A DNA stretch of 64,000 nt from Marinomonas profundi (GTDB taxonomy: Bacteria; Pseudomonadota; Gammaproteobacteria; Pseudomonadales; Marinomonadaceae). The notes under the pieces are model-generated. The model was not told the origin of the DNA. It did no database searches and saw only the letters and a list, made by a program, of their open reading frames with translations. Location of the stretch: contig NZ_CP073013.1 in assembly GCF_020694005.1 (NCBI RefSeq), forward strand, positions 1,746,578 through 1,810,577. Direction: 5' to 3'. The stretch's first letter is position 1, and every line of letters begins with the position of its first letter. This document shows, piece after piece, positions 1 to 8,326 of this stretch. Made by a program: the position numbers and the translations under genes.

Positions 1-45
1 GATGGATAGAAAAGGCGCATTGATATATTTCCACGGTTTTTTCAT
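1..45 (-). CDS. Start of an unidentified gene, cut by the window edge
   Basis: Only the first 15 codons are present, reading MKKPWKYINAPFLSI on the minus strand from an ATG at 43-45. A good ribosome binding site (AGGAG) lies about 9 bases upstream. The gene is divergent from the LacI-family regulator at 298, and the region between them holds two LacI-type operators, so it is probably part of the same sugar-related regulon. The fragment is too short to assign a family. Confidence 0.5.
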   Translation of the reverse strand, partial: MKKPWKYINAPFLSI

Positions 46-96
46 TGCACTCACTCCTGTTCTTGTTTTTGTTGAGTTTATTTTAAATATGAGAAC

Positions 97-141
97 GTAA
101 ACGTTTACTCATGCTTTTGAAATTAACGTAAACCTTTACGT
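97..141. promoter_or_regulatory. Two LacI-family operators in the divergent promoter region
   Basis: GTAAACGTTTAC at 97-108 is a perfect 12-bp palindrome. ACGTAAACCTTTACGT at 126-141 is a second, one-step imperfect copy. Their centres are 31 bp apart, close to three helical turns. The same motif recurs twice at 1358-1390. The central CG and the overall form match the classical LacI/GalR-family operator, so the LacI-type product of the gene at 298 is the likely binder. Binding here would control both the minus-strand gene at 45 and the regulator itself. Confidence 0.85.
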
Positions 142-297
142 CAGTCAATGAAATATGGAAATAATTAGCATGCTTTCAAAAAAAGACAGTGAGGATAAAA
201 CGACATGAAGGTTTTTCCGCGGTCAGTCGCTTGTGTGGTACATTTGCGATATTCTTAAAAGTCTTATCCCATATTCTAAAAAAGCGATCATCACTGC

Positions 298-1263
298 ATG
301 AGTAATAAGTCGGTTACGATTCACGAATTGGCCAATTTAGCAGGCGTGTCTATTGCGTCGGTCAGTCGAGCATTAAATGGCAAACCCGGTATTAGCGACG
401 CCTTGCGCGCCCGTATTTTGTCGTTAAGTGAGGAAATTAATTACCAACCTAATGTCATGGCCCGTCAGCTTATTTCAGGAAAAACGCCGGTAGTGGCTCT
501 GTGCATGCCGCCTTCTCCTTATGAGTTTTCTGATAGACCGTATTTCGTTCATCTTTACCAAGCACTAACCTTGTATTTACATCGCAAAGGCTTGGTTCCA
601 GTGTTATTCGCCTATGAAAATATTGATCAGGTGTTCTCTCAAGCAAGCTCGGCTATTTTGTTAGGGGCAACGGAAGATGACAGGCCTGAAATATTTGATC
701 GGCAGGCGTTTCCTTACGTCACGTTAGAGACGGGTGTGGGTGCATCGGTGGTGATTGATGAGTCAAACGGTGTGTACAAGCTCACCCATTACCTTGCTCA
801 AAAAGGCCGTAAAAAGATGCTTTTTTTAGGCGAAAATATTGATATTTCGACCAGCCAAGGGCGGCTTCGAGGCTATCGAAAAGCCATGGCGGAGCTTGAG
901 TTGCCGGAATATTTTGATAATGTGTCTCGCCATATAAGTGCCTCGTTAAGTGCTTATCGACGAATGATGGTGCACTTTCAGTCACCTGAATCCTTTCCTT
1001 ACGATGCGGTTATTTGCGTCAATGATGAATTGGCCGTTGGGGTGATTCAAGCGGCAGAAGATGCGGGTTATCAAGTGCCTGAAGATATTTCGGTAACCGG
1101 ATTCGATGATTTACCACGGTTTTCGAATAAGATTACAACAATCCATCAAGATATCCCCAAAATTGCTGAGGCCGCTGTCAGTTTGCTATCAGAGCAGTTA
1201 GATGGACTCCCTCCGCGCGTTGTCGAAGTGATGACGCGGCTGGTTAGCCGAGAGAGCGCTTAA
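298..1263 (+). CDS. LacI/GalR-family transcriptional regulator
   Basis: A 321-residue protein with an N-terminal LacI helix-turn-helix (about residues 6-26, TIHELANLAGVSIASVSRAL) and hinge region. A periplasmic-binding-protein-like effector domain follows to the C-terminus, including the conserved VTGFDDLPRF segment near residue 265. LacI-family proteins are usually repressors released by a sugar or sugar derivative. The gene is flanked by four copies of a GTAAACGTTTAC palindrome, two upstream and two in front of the ThuA/oxidoreductase operon at 1438, so it most likely governs that operon and itself. The effector cannot be read from sequence; the neighbours suggest an oxidised sugar or disaccharide. 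No strong ribosome binding site precedes the ATG. Confidence 0.9.
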   Translation: MSNKSVTIHELANLAGVSIASVSRALNGKPGISDALRARILSLSEEINYQPNVMARQLISGKTPVVALCMPPSPYEFSDRPYFVHLYQALTLYLHRKGLVPVLFAYENIDQVFSQASSAILLGATEDDRPEIFDRQAFPYVTLETGVGASVVIDESNGVYKLTHYLAQKGRKKMLFLGENIDISTSQGRLRGYRKAMAELELPEYFDNVSRHISASLSAYRRMMVHFQSPESFPYDAVICVNDELAVGVIQAAEDAGYQVPEDISVTGFDDLPRFSNKITTIHQDIPKIAEAAVSLLSEQLDGLPPRVVEVMTRLVSRESA

Positions 1264-1357
1264 GTCCTTCGTGCTCTCTCCACTTCTCCTCTGGCTACCA
1301 CTACCAGCATTACAAGCTTTGTAATTTATTTTATCAAAAAGGCTTTTATTATTTTGA

Positions 1358-1390
1358 GTAAACGTTTAAGTTAATAACGTAAACGTTTAC
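1358..1390. promoter_or_regulatory. Tandem LacI-family operators before the thuA-like operon
   Basis: GTAAACGTTTAA at 1358-1369 and GTAAACGTTTAC at 1379-1390, centres 21 bp apart (two helical turns). They lie 48-80 bp upstream of the ThuA-like start codon and match the two sites at 97-141. The phasing suggests cooperative binding on one face of the DNA. Confidence 0.85.
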
Positions 1391-1437
1391 TCACGTTTAT
1401 TTTCCATTATCAAAAAAACAACATCTTGGAGAACAGA

Positions 1438-2217
1438 ATGACAATAAAAGTGACGGTATGGGGCGAAAACGTCCATGAAAAAACCAATAAAGTGGTCGCC
1501 CGCATTTATCCTGATGGTATGCACAACTGCATTGCGGAGGGGTTAAATGAAGATAAAGCGATCACCGCAACCAGTGTTACCTTGCAGGATAAAGAGCACG
1601 GCCTTACCGAAGAAAAATTAGAAAATACCGATGTTTTAATTTGGTGGGGACATGCTGCTCATGGTGATGTGTCTGATGAAATTGTAGACCGCGTACAACA
1701 ACGTGTACTGGAAGGTATGGGCTTATTGGTTTTGCACTCTGGACATTATGCCAAAATATTTAAGCGTTTAATGGGCACGACCTGCTCTCTTAAATGGCGT
1801 GAAGCCGGCGAACGTGAGCGCCTCTGGGTCGTCAATCCGGGCCACCCTATTGTTCAAGGTGTGGGCGATTATATTGAGTTACCCCATACTGAAATGTATG
1901 GCGAACCCTTTGCGGTCCCCAATCCTGATGAGGTGATCTTTATCAGCGCTTTTGAAGGCGGAGAAGTATTCCGTTCAGGTCTTGTCTATCGTCGCGGCAA
2001 TGGCAAGATTTTCTACTTTCGTCCTGGTCATGAAACTTATCCAATTTACTATGATGACAAGGTCAAACGTGTTCTAAAAAATGCGGTGAAATGGTCTCAG
2101 CCCGAAGGCAGCCGTTGGATTGACTCTTGTCCTTGTGTACCGGCGGATCAAGCGCCGAACCCTATCGAGGTTAAAGGTGAAGGTTTGCATCAAGCTGGTG
2201 AAGAGGGCTTCAAATAA
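1438..2217 (+). CDS. ThuA-like domain protein
   Basis: A 259-residue protein of the ThuA (trehalose utilisation) family, which has a class I glutamine-amidotransferase-like fold. Visible family features are [10 protein letters not shown] at the N-terminus, [13 protein letters not shown] and LLVLHSGHY in the middle, and the ending [17 protein letters not shown]. In rhizobial thuAB the partner ThuB is a Gfo/Idh/MocA dehydrogenase and the pair acts on 3-keto derivatives of disaccharides; here two such dehydrogenases follow directly. The ATG at 1438 is preferred over an upstream in-frame TTG at 1426 because GGAG sits 6-9 bases before it. Exact substrate unknown. Confidence 0.85.
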   Translation: MTIKVTVWGENVHEKTNKVVARIYPDGMHNCIAEGLNEDKAITATSVTLQDKEHGLTEEKLENTDVLIWWGHAAHGDVSDEIVDRVQQRVLEGMGLLVLHSGHYAKIFKRLMGTTCSLKWREAGERERLWVVNPGHPIVQGVGDYIELPHTEMYGEPFAVPNPDEVIFISAFEGGEVFRSGLVYRRGNGKIFYFRPGHETYPIYYDDKVKRVLKNAVKWSQPEGSRWIDSCPCVPADQAPNPIEVKGEGLHQAGEEGFK

Positions 2218-3266
2218 TGATTCGCATTGGCATTATTGGAACGGGCGGAATGGCCCGATCTCATGCAGAGGCGTTTGCTAACATTGCTAATTGTGAGCTT
2301 GTTGCGGCATGCGATCTTAACGCGGCGCGTGTTGAGAGTTTTGCTAAGGCGCATAATATCCCCCACGCTTTTGAATCCATAGAGGACTTAATCACCAGTG
2401 GATATGTGGATGCGGTATCCATTGTGACACCGGATCCTTTTCACAAAAAACTAGCGCTTCAAGCGCTTGAAGCGGGTTTGCATGTGTTATGTGAAAAGCC
2501 TTTAGCACTCAATGCATTGGACGCCAAAGAGATGGCAGATGCCGCGTTAAAAGCAAAACGCATTAACATGGTTAATTTGAGCTACCGCAATGCGCATTCA
2601 TTGCAAAAAGCTCGAGAGCTGATTGCTGCTGGTCGAATCGGCAATATTCGTCATATAGAAGCCAGCTATTTGCAGAGTTGGTTAGTATCGCCTAAATGGG
2701 GGGATTGGAAGACTGAAGATACTTGGTTGTGGCGGCTTTCCAGTGCACACGGCAGTAAAGGCGTCTTGGGCGACGTGGGGGTTCATATCCTCGACTTTGT
2801 GCGCTTTCCGGTTGGCGAGTTTGCGAGTGTAAACTGTACCCTAGCGACCTTTGATAAGGCGGATAATAACCAAATTGGTGACTATCATCTTGATGCAAAC
2901 GACAGCGCCTTAATTACCGCTCGAATGCAAAATGGTGCTATGGCGTCTATTCATGCTTCTCGTTGGGCCACGGGAAATCTCAATGATTTGCGTTTGGTTG
3001 TGCATGGCGATAAAGGCGCAGTGAAAGTGTCATTAAAGCTGGATCAGGAATGGAATCAACTGGAAGTATGCTTGGATGACGATGTGATTGACGGCGTCTG
3101 GAAAACCGTAAAGTGCGAAAGCACGCCCAATATCTATCAACGCTTTGTCAGTAGTATCTTGTCGGGTAAACAAGAGCAACCCGATTTTAATGCCGGGCTG
3201 CAGGTGCAGCGGGTGCTGGATGCCTGTGAGCAATCTGACCAGCTAGGTCAGGCGGTACAACTTTAG
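2217..3266 (+). CDS. Gfo/Idh/MocA-family NAD(P)-dependent oxidoreductase
   Basis: A 349-residue soluble dehydrogenase. The N-terminal Rossmann motif GIIGTGGMARSHAEAF (residues 4-19) and the CEKPLAL motif (about residue 91), which positions the nicotinamide and contains the catalytic-region lysine, are both present. The C-terminal half is the usual GFO_IDH_MocA alpha/beta domain. The ATG overlaps the TAA of the ThuA-like gene by one base, so the two are translationally coupled. Members of this family oxidise sugar or inositol hydroxyls. Together with the next gene it probably forms a ThuB-like pair acting on a sugar glycoside; the substrate is not determinable. Confidence 0.9.
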   Translation: MIRIGIIGTGGMARSHAEAFANIANCELVAACDLNAARVESFAKAHNIPHAFESIEDLITSGYVDAVSIVTPDPFHKKLALQALEAGLHVLCEKPLALNALDAKEMADAALKAKRINMVNLSYRNAHSLQKARELIAAGRIGNIRHIEASYLQSWLVSPKWGDWKTEDTWLWRLSSAHGSKGVLGDVGVHILDFVRFPVGEFASVNCTLATFDKADNNQIGDYHLDANDSALITARMQNGAMASIHASRWATGNLNDLRLVVHGDKGAVKVSLKLDQEWNQLEVCLDDDVIDGVWKTVKCESTPNIYQRFVSSILSGKQEQPDFNAGLQVQRVLDACEQSDQLGQAVQL

Positions 3267-3277
3267 GAGCGTATTGG

Positions 3278-4399
3278 ATGACGATATTACGTTGGGGAAT
3301 GGTCGGCGGTGGAGAAGACGCTTTTATTGGCGATGTTCACCGCATGGCGGCCCGCTTAGATGGAGGCTACCAGCTTGTCGCTGGTTGCTTTTCCTCTAAC
3401 CTCGAAAAAACAAAAACGTCCGCAATAGTACTAGGTGTGGCGGAAGATCGAGCTTACGCTGATTTTCACACTATGGCTGAGACGGAAAGCCAACGAAAAG
3501 ATGGCATTGAGGTAGTGAGTATTGTCACCCCCAACTTTTTGCATTATGACAATGTAGCGGCTTTTTTAAACGCCGGTATCGCGGTTATCTGTGAAAAGCC
3601 CCTTACCGTTTCGTTGGCTCAGGCTCAAGCGTTACAGACGTTGGCAAAGGAGCGAAACACGTTTCTCGGAGTGACCTATAACTATATTGAAAACCCTATG
3701 GTTAAGGTGGCACGAGAACGGGTCAAAAACGGTGAATTGGGCGAATTGTTAATGATAGACGCCTACTATTTACAAGATTGGTTGGCTGTAGACATTGAGC
3801 ATTCTGGTCAAAAACAAGCCGCTTGGCGTACGGACCCCGCGAAGGCAGGACGTGCTGGCTGTTTAGGCGATATAGCGATACATGCTTATAATTTGCTCAG
3901 TTATTTGGTTGGTTATTCGGCCACATCCGTGAATGCACGCTTAACGTCTTTTGTTGAGGGAAGAAAAGTGGATGACCATGCGGATATTCAATTAAGTTAC
4001 TCAGATCGTCTTTTGCAAGGTCGAGTGCTGGCTTCTCAGGTGATGACGGGGCATGAAAATGATCTCGGCTTTCGCTTGACTGGCCGTAAAGCAACGCTTG
4101 AGTGGCGCCAAGAAGACCCTAATGTGTTGTGGTTTAGGCCACTTGGCGCACCAGCCCAGCGCCTCACCCGTAATGGCCCTGATTATCCTGAGAGCTTAAA
4201 CGCCTGGTGTCGTGTTCCGGCAGGTCACCCTGAAGGTTACTTAGAAGCTTTTGCCAATGTGTATCAAAATATCCGTCTGGCTTTATTGGAAAAGGATACT
4301 TTGCACTACTCAAATATCGATCAGGCGGTGAAAGACATGGCGTTTGTTGAAGCCTGCTTACAGTCTCATGATCAAGGTAACTGGCGTGAGGTTGAATAG
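3278..4399 (+). CDS. Second Gfo/Idh/MocA-family oxidoreductase
   Basis: A 373-residue paralogue-type dehydrogenase, third gene of the operon, 11 bases after the preceding stop and behind a GGAGCG ribosome binding site. The nucleotide-binding glycine motif is WGMVGGGEDAFIGDVHR, a variant seen in the longer ThuB/MocA-like branch, and the CEKPLTV motif is present around residue 105. GRAGCLGDIAIHAYNLL carries the conserved aspartate/histidine pair of the active site. Likely works with the gene before it on the same carbohydrate. Confidence 0.9.
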   Translation: MTILRWGMVGGGEDAFIGDVHRMAARLDGGYQLVAGCFSSNLEKTKTSAIVLGVAEDRAYADFHTMAETESQRKDGIEVVSIVTPNFLHYDNVAAFLNAGIAVICEKPLTVSLAQAQALQTLAKERNTFLGVTYNYIENPMVKVARERVKNGELGELLMIDAYYLQDWLAVDIEHSGQKQAAWRTDPAKAGRAGCLGDIAIHAYNLLSYLVGYSATSVNARLTSFVEGRKVDDHADIQLSYSDRLLQGRVLASQVMTGHENDLGFRLTGRKATLEWRQEDPNVLWFRPLGAPAQRLTRNGPDYPESLNAWCRVPAGHPEGYLEAFANVYQNIRLALLEKDTLHYSNIDQAVKDMAFVEACLQSHDQGNWREVE

Positions 4400-4438
4400 G
4401 CATACGGGAATAAACAATATCGCTCCTGCCGAAAAAGG

Positions 4439-5029
4439 CTAAGCCGTATTTTCTAACCCGCTGTTGAGTCGGTTGACGATGCGTTCTTGGGCGCGTTTTA
4501 AAAAGTCGCTTTGCAGCGGTTGATCAAAGGAGCGTGCGATGGCGACGGTTCCAACTAGCGAGACGACCGTTTCTTCGGCGAGGGCTTCGGCTTCGTGGCT
4601 ACCGCGTTTTTTCAAAATCCCGGCAAGACGTTCAACTAGGCTATCAAAACATGCTTGGTAAGCTTGGCGAACTTTTTCTTCGTTGTGCGCAGCGTCAGTG
4701 ACCAAAAACTCCAATGGTGATGGGTGCTCTTTGTCACTGCGACTCCAGCTTAGGTAACGGGTCACCAGGGCTTTCAAGTGCGTCTCATTGCTTTCGGTTT
4801 TTTTGTCGTTACGCGCCCAAAAACCATGGGACGTGGCGAATTGCATGGCCGCTTCATATAGGCTGCTTTTACCTGAAAAATGCGCGTAAAACGCACCGTG
4901 CGTCATGTTGGCTTGTTTCATGATTTGGGTCAGCGTGACGCGATCAAAACCATGCGAACAGAAGAGTTTTGCCGCGGCTTGCAAAATGCGTTGTCGAGTT
5001 TGCTCTTTGTGTTTTGGGGTGTAAGACAT
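4439..5029 (-). CDS. TetR/AcrR-family transcriptional regulator
   Basis: A 196-residue regulator with a typical TetR DNA-binding head: RQRILQAAAKLFCSHGFDRVTLTQIMKQANMTHGAFYAHFSGKSSLYEAA (about residues 12-61). The remainder is a helical ligand-binding domain. A strong AGGAGG ribosome binding site precedes the ATG. It is convergent with the Gfo/Idh gene, and its upstream side faces a truncated fabF remnant, so the gene it once controlled may have been lost. No operator was identified with confidence. Confidence 0.9.
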   Translation of the reverse strand: MSYTPKHKEQTRQRILQAAAKLFCSHGFDRVTLTQIMKQANMTHGAFYAHFSGKSSLYEAAMQFATSHGFWARNDKKTESNETHLKALVTRYLSWSRSDKEHPSPLEFLVTDAAHNEEKVRQAYQACFDSLVERLAGILKKRGSHEAEALAEETVVSLVGTVAIARSFDQPLQSDFLKRAQERIVNRLNSGLENTA

Positions 5030-5111
5030 GGTTAACCTCCTTTATATCCCATGATAAAACGAATTCTAAATATTATCTTGATCATATATAGGCTCACTCT
5101 AGCATGGGGAC

Positions 5112-5747
5112 TTGAAGGCGCTGTCTACGAGAAACGACGACCCAGCAAAAGCGTCGCGCCCTTTTGATAAAGACCGTGAAGGCTTTGTGATGGGCGAAGG
5201 TGCTGGCTTAGTAGTGCTAGAAACTCTTGAGCATGCCTTGGCTCGTGGTGCGACACCTCTGGCTGAAATCGTCGGTTACGGCACTAGTGCCGATGCTTAT
5301 CATCTGACGTCTGGCCCAGAAAATGGCGAAGGCGCCGCTCGTGCGATGCAAACCGCGCTCAACATGGCGGGCATTACTGCGGATCAGATTGGTTATGTAA
5401 ACGCCCATGCTACATCGACGCCAGTGGGTGATCGCGGTGAAATTAACGCCTTGCGTCGTGTATTTGGTGAAAAAGTGACAGAGGTGGCGATTTCGTCGAC
5501 AAAATCGGCGACAGGTCATTTGTTGGGTGCCGCTGGTGGCGTAGAAACCATTTTCAGTGTTCAAGCGCTTATCACTGGCATTTTGCCGCCAACACTGAAC
5601 CTTGAAAACCCAGAAGACTGCATGGCGGATTTGGATCTTATCCCCTTGGTTTCACGTGAAAAAAGTGTTGAGTATGTGCTGTGCAATGGCTTTGGCTTTG
5701 GCGGCGTAAACGCAGCGATTATCTTAAAACGTTACCTTGATGGATAA
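5112..5747 (+). pseudogene. fabF: 5'-truncated beta-ketoacyl-ACP synthase II (fabF remnant)
   Basis: The reading frame encodes about the C-terminal half of Fab[24 protein letters not shown], then the catalytic-histidine segments [11 protein letters not shown] and [13 protein letters not shown], ending with the conserved [10 protein letters not shown]. Full-length FabF is about 412 residues; this ORF has 211 and starts near residue 209 of the family. The half with the nucleophilic cysteine is absent, and an in-frame TAG lies 10 bases before the TTG. No N-terminal half is found nearby. It cannot catalyse condensation alone and looks like a deletion scar, although its frame is intact, implying a recent event or some residual expression. 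Confidence 0.85.
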
Positions 5748-5918
5748 AGGCAACAGACATTTGTCGTGGCGTTACGGATAGCGGAGGTCGTGGTGTTTGA
5801 TTGATAAGCTATTTTCTACCTTAAAGATGCAGAAAGAAGGATGAAAGCGATATAAATCAATGTAAAGTTAGAAAATCAGCGAACTGATAACCACGATAAG
5901 ATCAAACTGGGAGAGGCG

Positions 5919-6857
5919 ATGAGTGCAAAAAACTACTCACTGGGGCAAGTTGGTGATTACGAGATCAAGCAGCTAAAAGTGTTTAAAACCGTGGTGGATT
6001 GCGGTGGCTTTTCAGCAGCGGAAACCTCTCTTAATATTGGTCGTTCCACCATCAGCTTGCATATCTCCAATTTAGAAGCGCGCCTCAATTTAGTGCTCTG
6101 TAAGCGTGGGCGTGGTGGATTTTCGCTGACCGAAGAAGGCGTCATTATCTATAAAATGACCGAGAACCTACTCGAATCACTCGATGCCTTTCGAACCACG
6201 GTCAATAATCTAAACGCCAGCTTAACTGGACAGCTTCGCCTCGCCCTTTCCGATAAAGTCAGCTTGGATCCTCGCAGTCATTTTCCTGAACTTATCCAGC
6301 GCTTTTCGACCGAAGCGCCTGAAGTGTCTATCACCACTAACGTGGCGTCGATGTCGAACATCGAACGGATGATTCTGAATGATGAGGCAGACATTGGCTT
6401 CATTCCTTATCACCGCAAACTGGATGGCCTAAGTTATGTGCATTTGTACAGCGACGATTGTTATCTTTACTGCGGGAAACAGCATCCATTGGCAACCATG
6501 TCGTTTGCAGAGCAAGAAGCGCAAGCGGATAAATACCCCGCCACCCACGCAGGCTTAAAGCCACATGAAGCGGTCAGCGAGCAAATTTCTCATATGAACC
6601 TCACCGCCATTTCGTATTTTTATGACAGTCGCCTCGCGCTTATTTTATCGGGTAAATATATCGGATTTTTGCCAGAGCAATACGCCCTGCCTTACGTTGA
6701 AAAAGGCGACATCGTTAAAGTCTCACCGCACGATCGCTCTTATACTCTCGGTGTGGCAGTGATTTGCAAGAAAACCACCCAGCCCAACAAGCCTCGTGAA
6801 TTGTTCTTAAAAGTGCTTCATCAGACCGTTGAAGAGCTTGTCGTGGCGCCTTATTAG
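5919..6857 (+). CDS. LysR-family transcriptional regulator
   Basis: A 312-residue LysR-type regulator. The N-terminal winged helix (KQLKVFKTVVDCGGFSAAETSLNIGRSTISLHISNLEARLNLVLCKRG, residues 18-65) is followed by a substrate-binding domain. It starts at an ATG preceded by GGGAGAGGC. It is convergent with gabT and separated from it by a shared bidirectional terminator. LysR regulators near gab genes sometimes respond to GABA, but nothing in the sequence fixes the target here. Confidence 0.88.
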   Translation: MSAKNYSLGQVGDYEIKQLKVFKTVVDCGGFSAAETSLNIGRSTISLHISNLEARLNLVLCKRGRGGFSLTEEGVIIYKMTENLLESLDAFRTTVNNLNASLTGQLRLALSDKVSLDPRSHFPELIQRFSTEAPEVSITTNVASMSNIERMILNDEADIGFIPYHRKLDGLSYVHLYSDDCYLYCGKQHPLATMSFAEQEAQADKYPATHAGLKPHEAVSEQISHMNLTAISYFYDSRLALILSGKYIGFLPEQYALPYVEKGDIVKVSPHDRSYTLGVAVICKKTTQPNKPRELFLKVLHQTVEELVVAPY

Positions 6858-6899
6858 TTCTGTCTTTAAATAGGTCATTTAAACAATTTGCTGAAATAA

Positions 6900-6933
6900 A
6901 AAACACGGCCTTGATACATCAAGGCCGTGTTTT
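6900..6933. terminator. Bidirectional intrinsic terminator (lysR / gabT)
   Basis: A perfect 16-bp stem: AAAACACGGCCTTGAT at 6900-6915 pairs with 6918-6933 around a 2-base spacer. A-runs on one side and T-runs on the other allow termination in both directions between the convergent genes. Confidence 0.9.
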
Positions 6934-6952
6934 AGCTGGTGCAATGTTGGTA

Positions 6953-8230
6953 TTAAACCAGTTCTTTAAAGCAGCGTTTGAAGATCTCCATACCTTCGTC
7001 GATCAGTGCCATTTCAATGGTCAAAGCAGGCAAGAAGCGAATAACGTTGCCGCGAATACCACAAGACAGAAGCACTAAACCATTTTCAGAGGCTTTTGCT
7101 GACAGTTTTTTAGCAAGCTCTGGATAAGGTTTGTTGACGTCACCATCGTGCACGAACTCCACCGCGATCATCGCGCCCGCGTTACGCACATCACCAATCA
7201 CTTGCGGGTAATCAGCCTGAAGCGCTTTTAAATGCTCAACAAAGTATGTGCCAATCTGCGTGGCACGATCACATAGTTTCTCTTCTTCGATTACTTCAAA
7301 GACGGCAAGACCTGCTGCACAACCAACAGGAGAACCGCCGTAAGTGCCGCCTAGGCCGCCAGGAATGGGCGCATCCATAATGTCTGCTTTACCGACTACT
7401 GCCGCGATGGGGAAGCCACCAGCGATGCCTTTTGCCGCCGTCATAAGATCGGCTTCAATGCCCGCTTGCTCGTGACAGAACAGGGTGCCAGTACGGGCAA
7501 AGCCTGTTTGAATTTCATCAAGAATCAATAAAATGCCGTGCTCGTCACATAGCTTACGAAGTTTCTGTAGGAAGCTTGCGGACGCTTTGTAGAAACCGCC
7601 CTCACCTTGTACTGGCTCGATGATGATGGCCGCAACGCGTGATGGCTCAATGTCACATGTGAAGCGCAATTGCAGGTCAGCAAGTGCTTGCTCTTCGGTA
7701 ATACCTAGGTAGTCATTTGGGTAAGGAACATGGAAAATATCGCTTGGGAAAGGGCCGAAACCAATCTTGTAAGGATTCACCTTCCCCGTTAGACCCATGG
7801 TCATATTAGTACGGCCATGGAAGCCACCATTGAAGGCGATAATGCCAGGACGACCAGTGTAAGCACGAGCAATTTTTACACAGTTTTCCACTGCTTCAGC
7901 GCCTGTGGTAACAAAGATAGACTTCTTCGGAGTGCTACCTGGTGCCGCCGCGTTTAGCTTCTCTGCCAACGCCACAGCGGATTCGTATGGGCTAACCATC
8001 ACGCAAGTGTGAGTGAAGCGTTCAAGTTGGGCTTGCACTGCGGCTTTTACTTTTGGGTGGTTATGGCCCGTGTTGACCACGGCGATACCCGCACCAAAAT
8101 CAATGTGGCGTTTGCCTTCAACGTCCCAAATTTCGGCGTTTAAAGCACGGTCAACATAAACGGGTGCCATGTTTCCTTGGCCGCGAGCAATCGCACTTTC
8201 TTTGCGTTTTTGTAGATCTGCGTTGTTCAT
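6953..8230 (-). CDS. gabT: 4-aminobutyrate aminotransferase
   Basis: A 425-residue class III PLP-dependent aminotransferase, matching the 426 residues of E. coli GabT. It transfers the amino group of GABA to 2-oxoglutarate, giving succinate semialdehyde and glutamate. Seen: FVTTGAEAVENCVKIARAYTGR, FHGRTNMTMGLTG, the PLP-region LILDEIQTGFARTG and the Schiff-base lysine in TAAKGIAGGFP. The ATG at 8230 (MNNADLQKRK) is chosen over an in-frame start 36 bases upstream because AAGG lies about 10 bases before it and it fits the family length. gabD lies 96 bp upstream on the same strand, forming a gabD-gabT operon. Confidence 0.95.
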   Translation of the reverse strand: MNNADLQKRKESAIARGQGNMAPVYVDRALNAEIWDVEGKRHIDFGAGIAVVNTGHNHPKVKAAVQAQLERFTHTCVMVSPYESAVALAEKLNAAAPGSTPKKSIFVTTGAEAVENCVKIARAYTGRPGIIAFNGGFHGRTNMTMGLTGKVNPYKIGFGPFPSDIFHVPYPNDYLGITEEQALADLQLRFTCDIEPSRVAAIIIEPVQGEGGFYKASASFLQKLRKLCDEHGILLILDEIQTGFARTGTLFCHEQAGIEADLMTAAKGIAGGFPIAAVVGKADIMDAPIPGGLGGTYGGSPVGCAAGLAVFEVIEEEKLCDRATQIGTYFVEHLKALQADYPQVIGDVRNAGAMIAVEFVHDGDVNKPYPELAKKLSAKASENGLVLLSCGIRGNVIRFLPALTIEMALIDEGMEIFKRCFKELV

Positions 8231-8326
8231 TTTGTCTTTTACCTTAAGAGCAAGCTCTATGCACATGAAGCAGCATTTTGCTCCGCTTGTTAATGAAAAT
8301 AAGAGAGGTTGTGTGAGGTAAAAACC

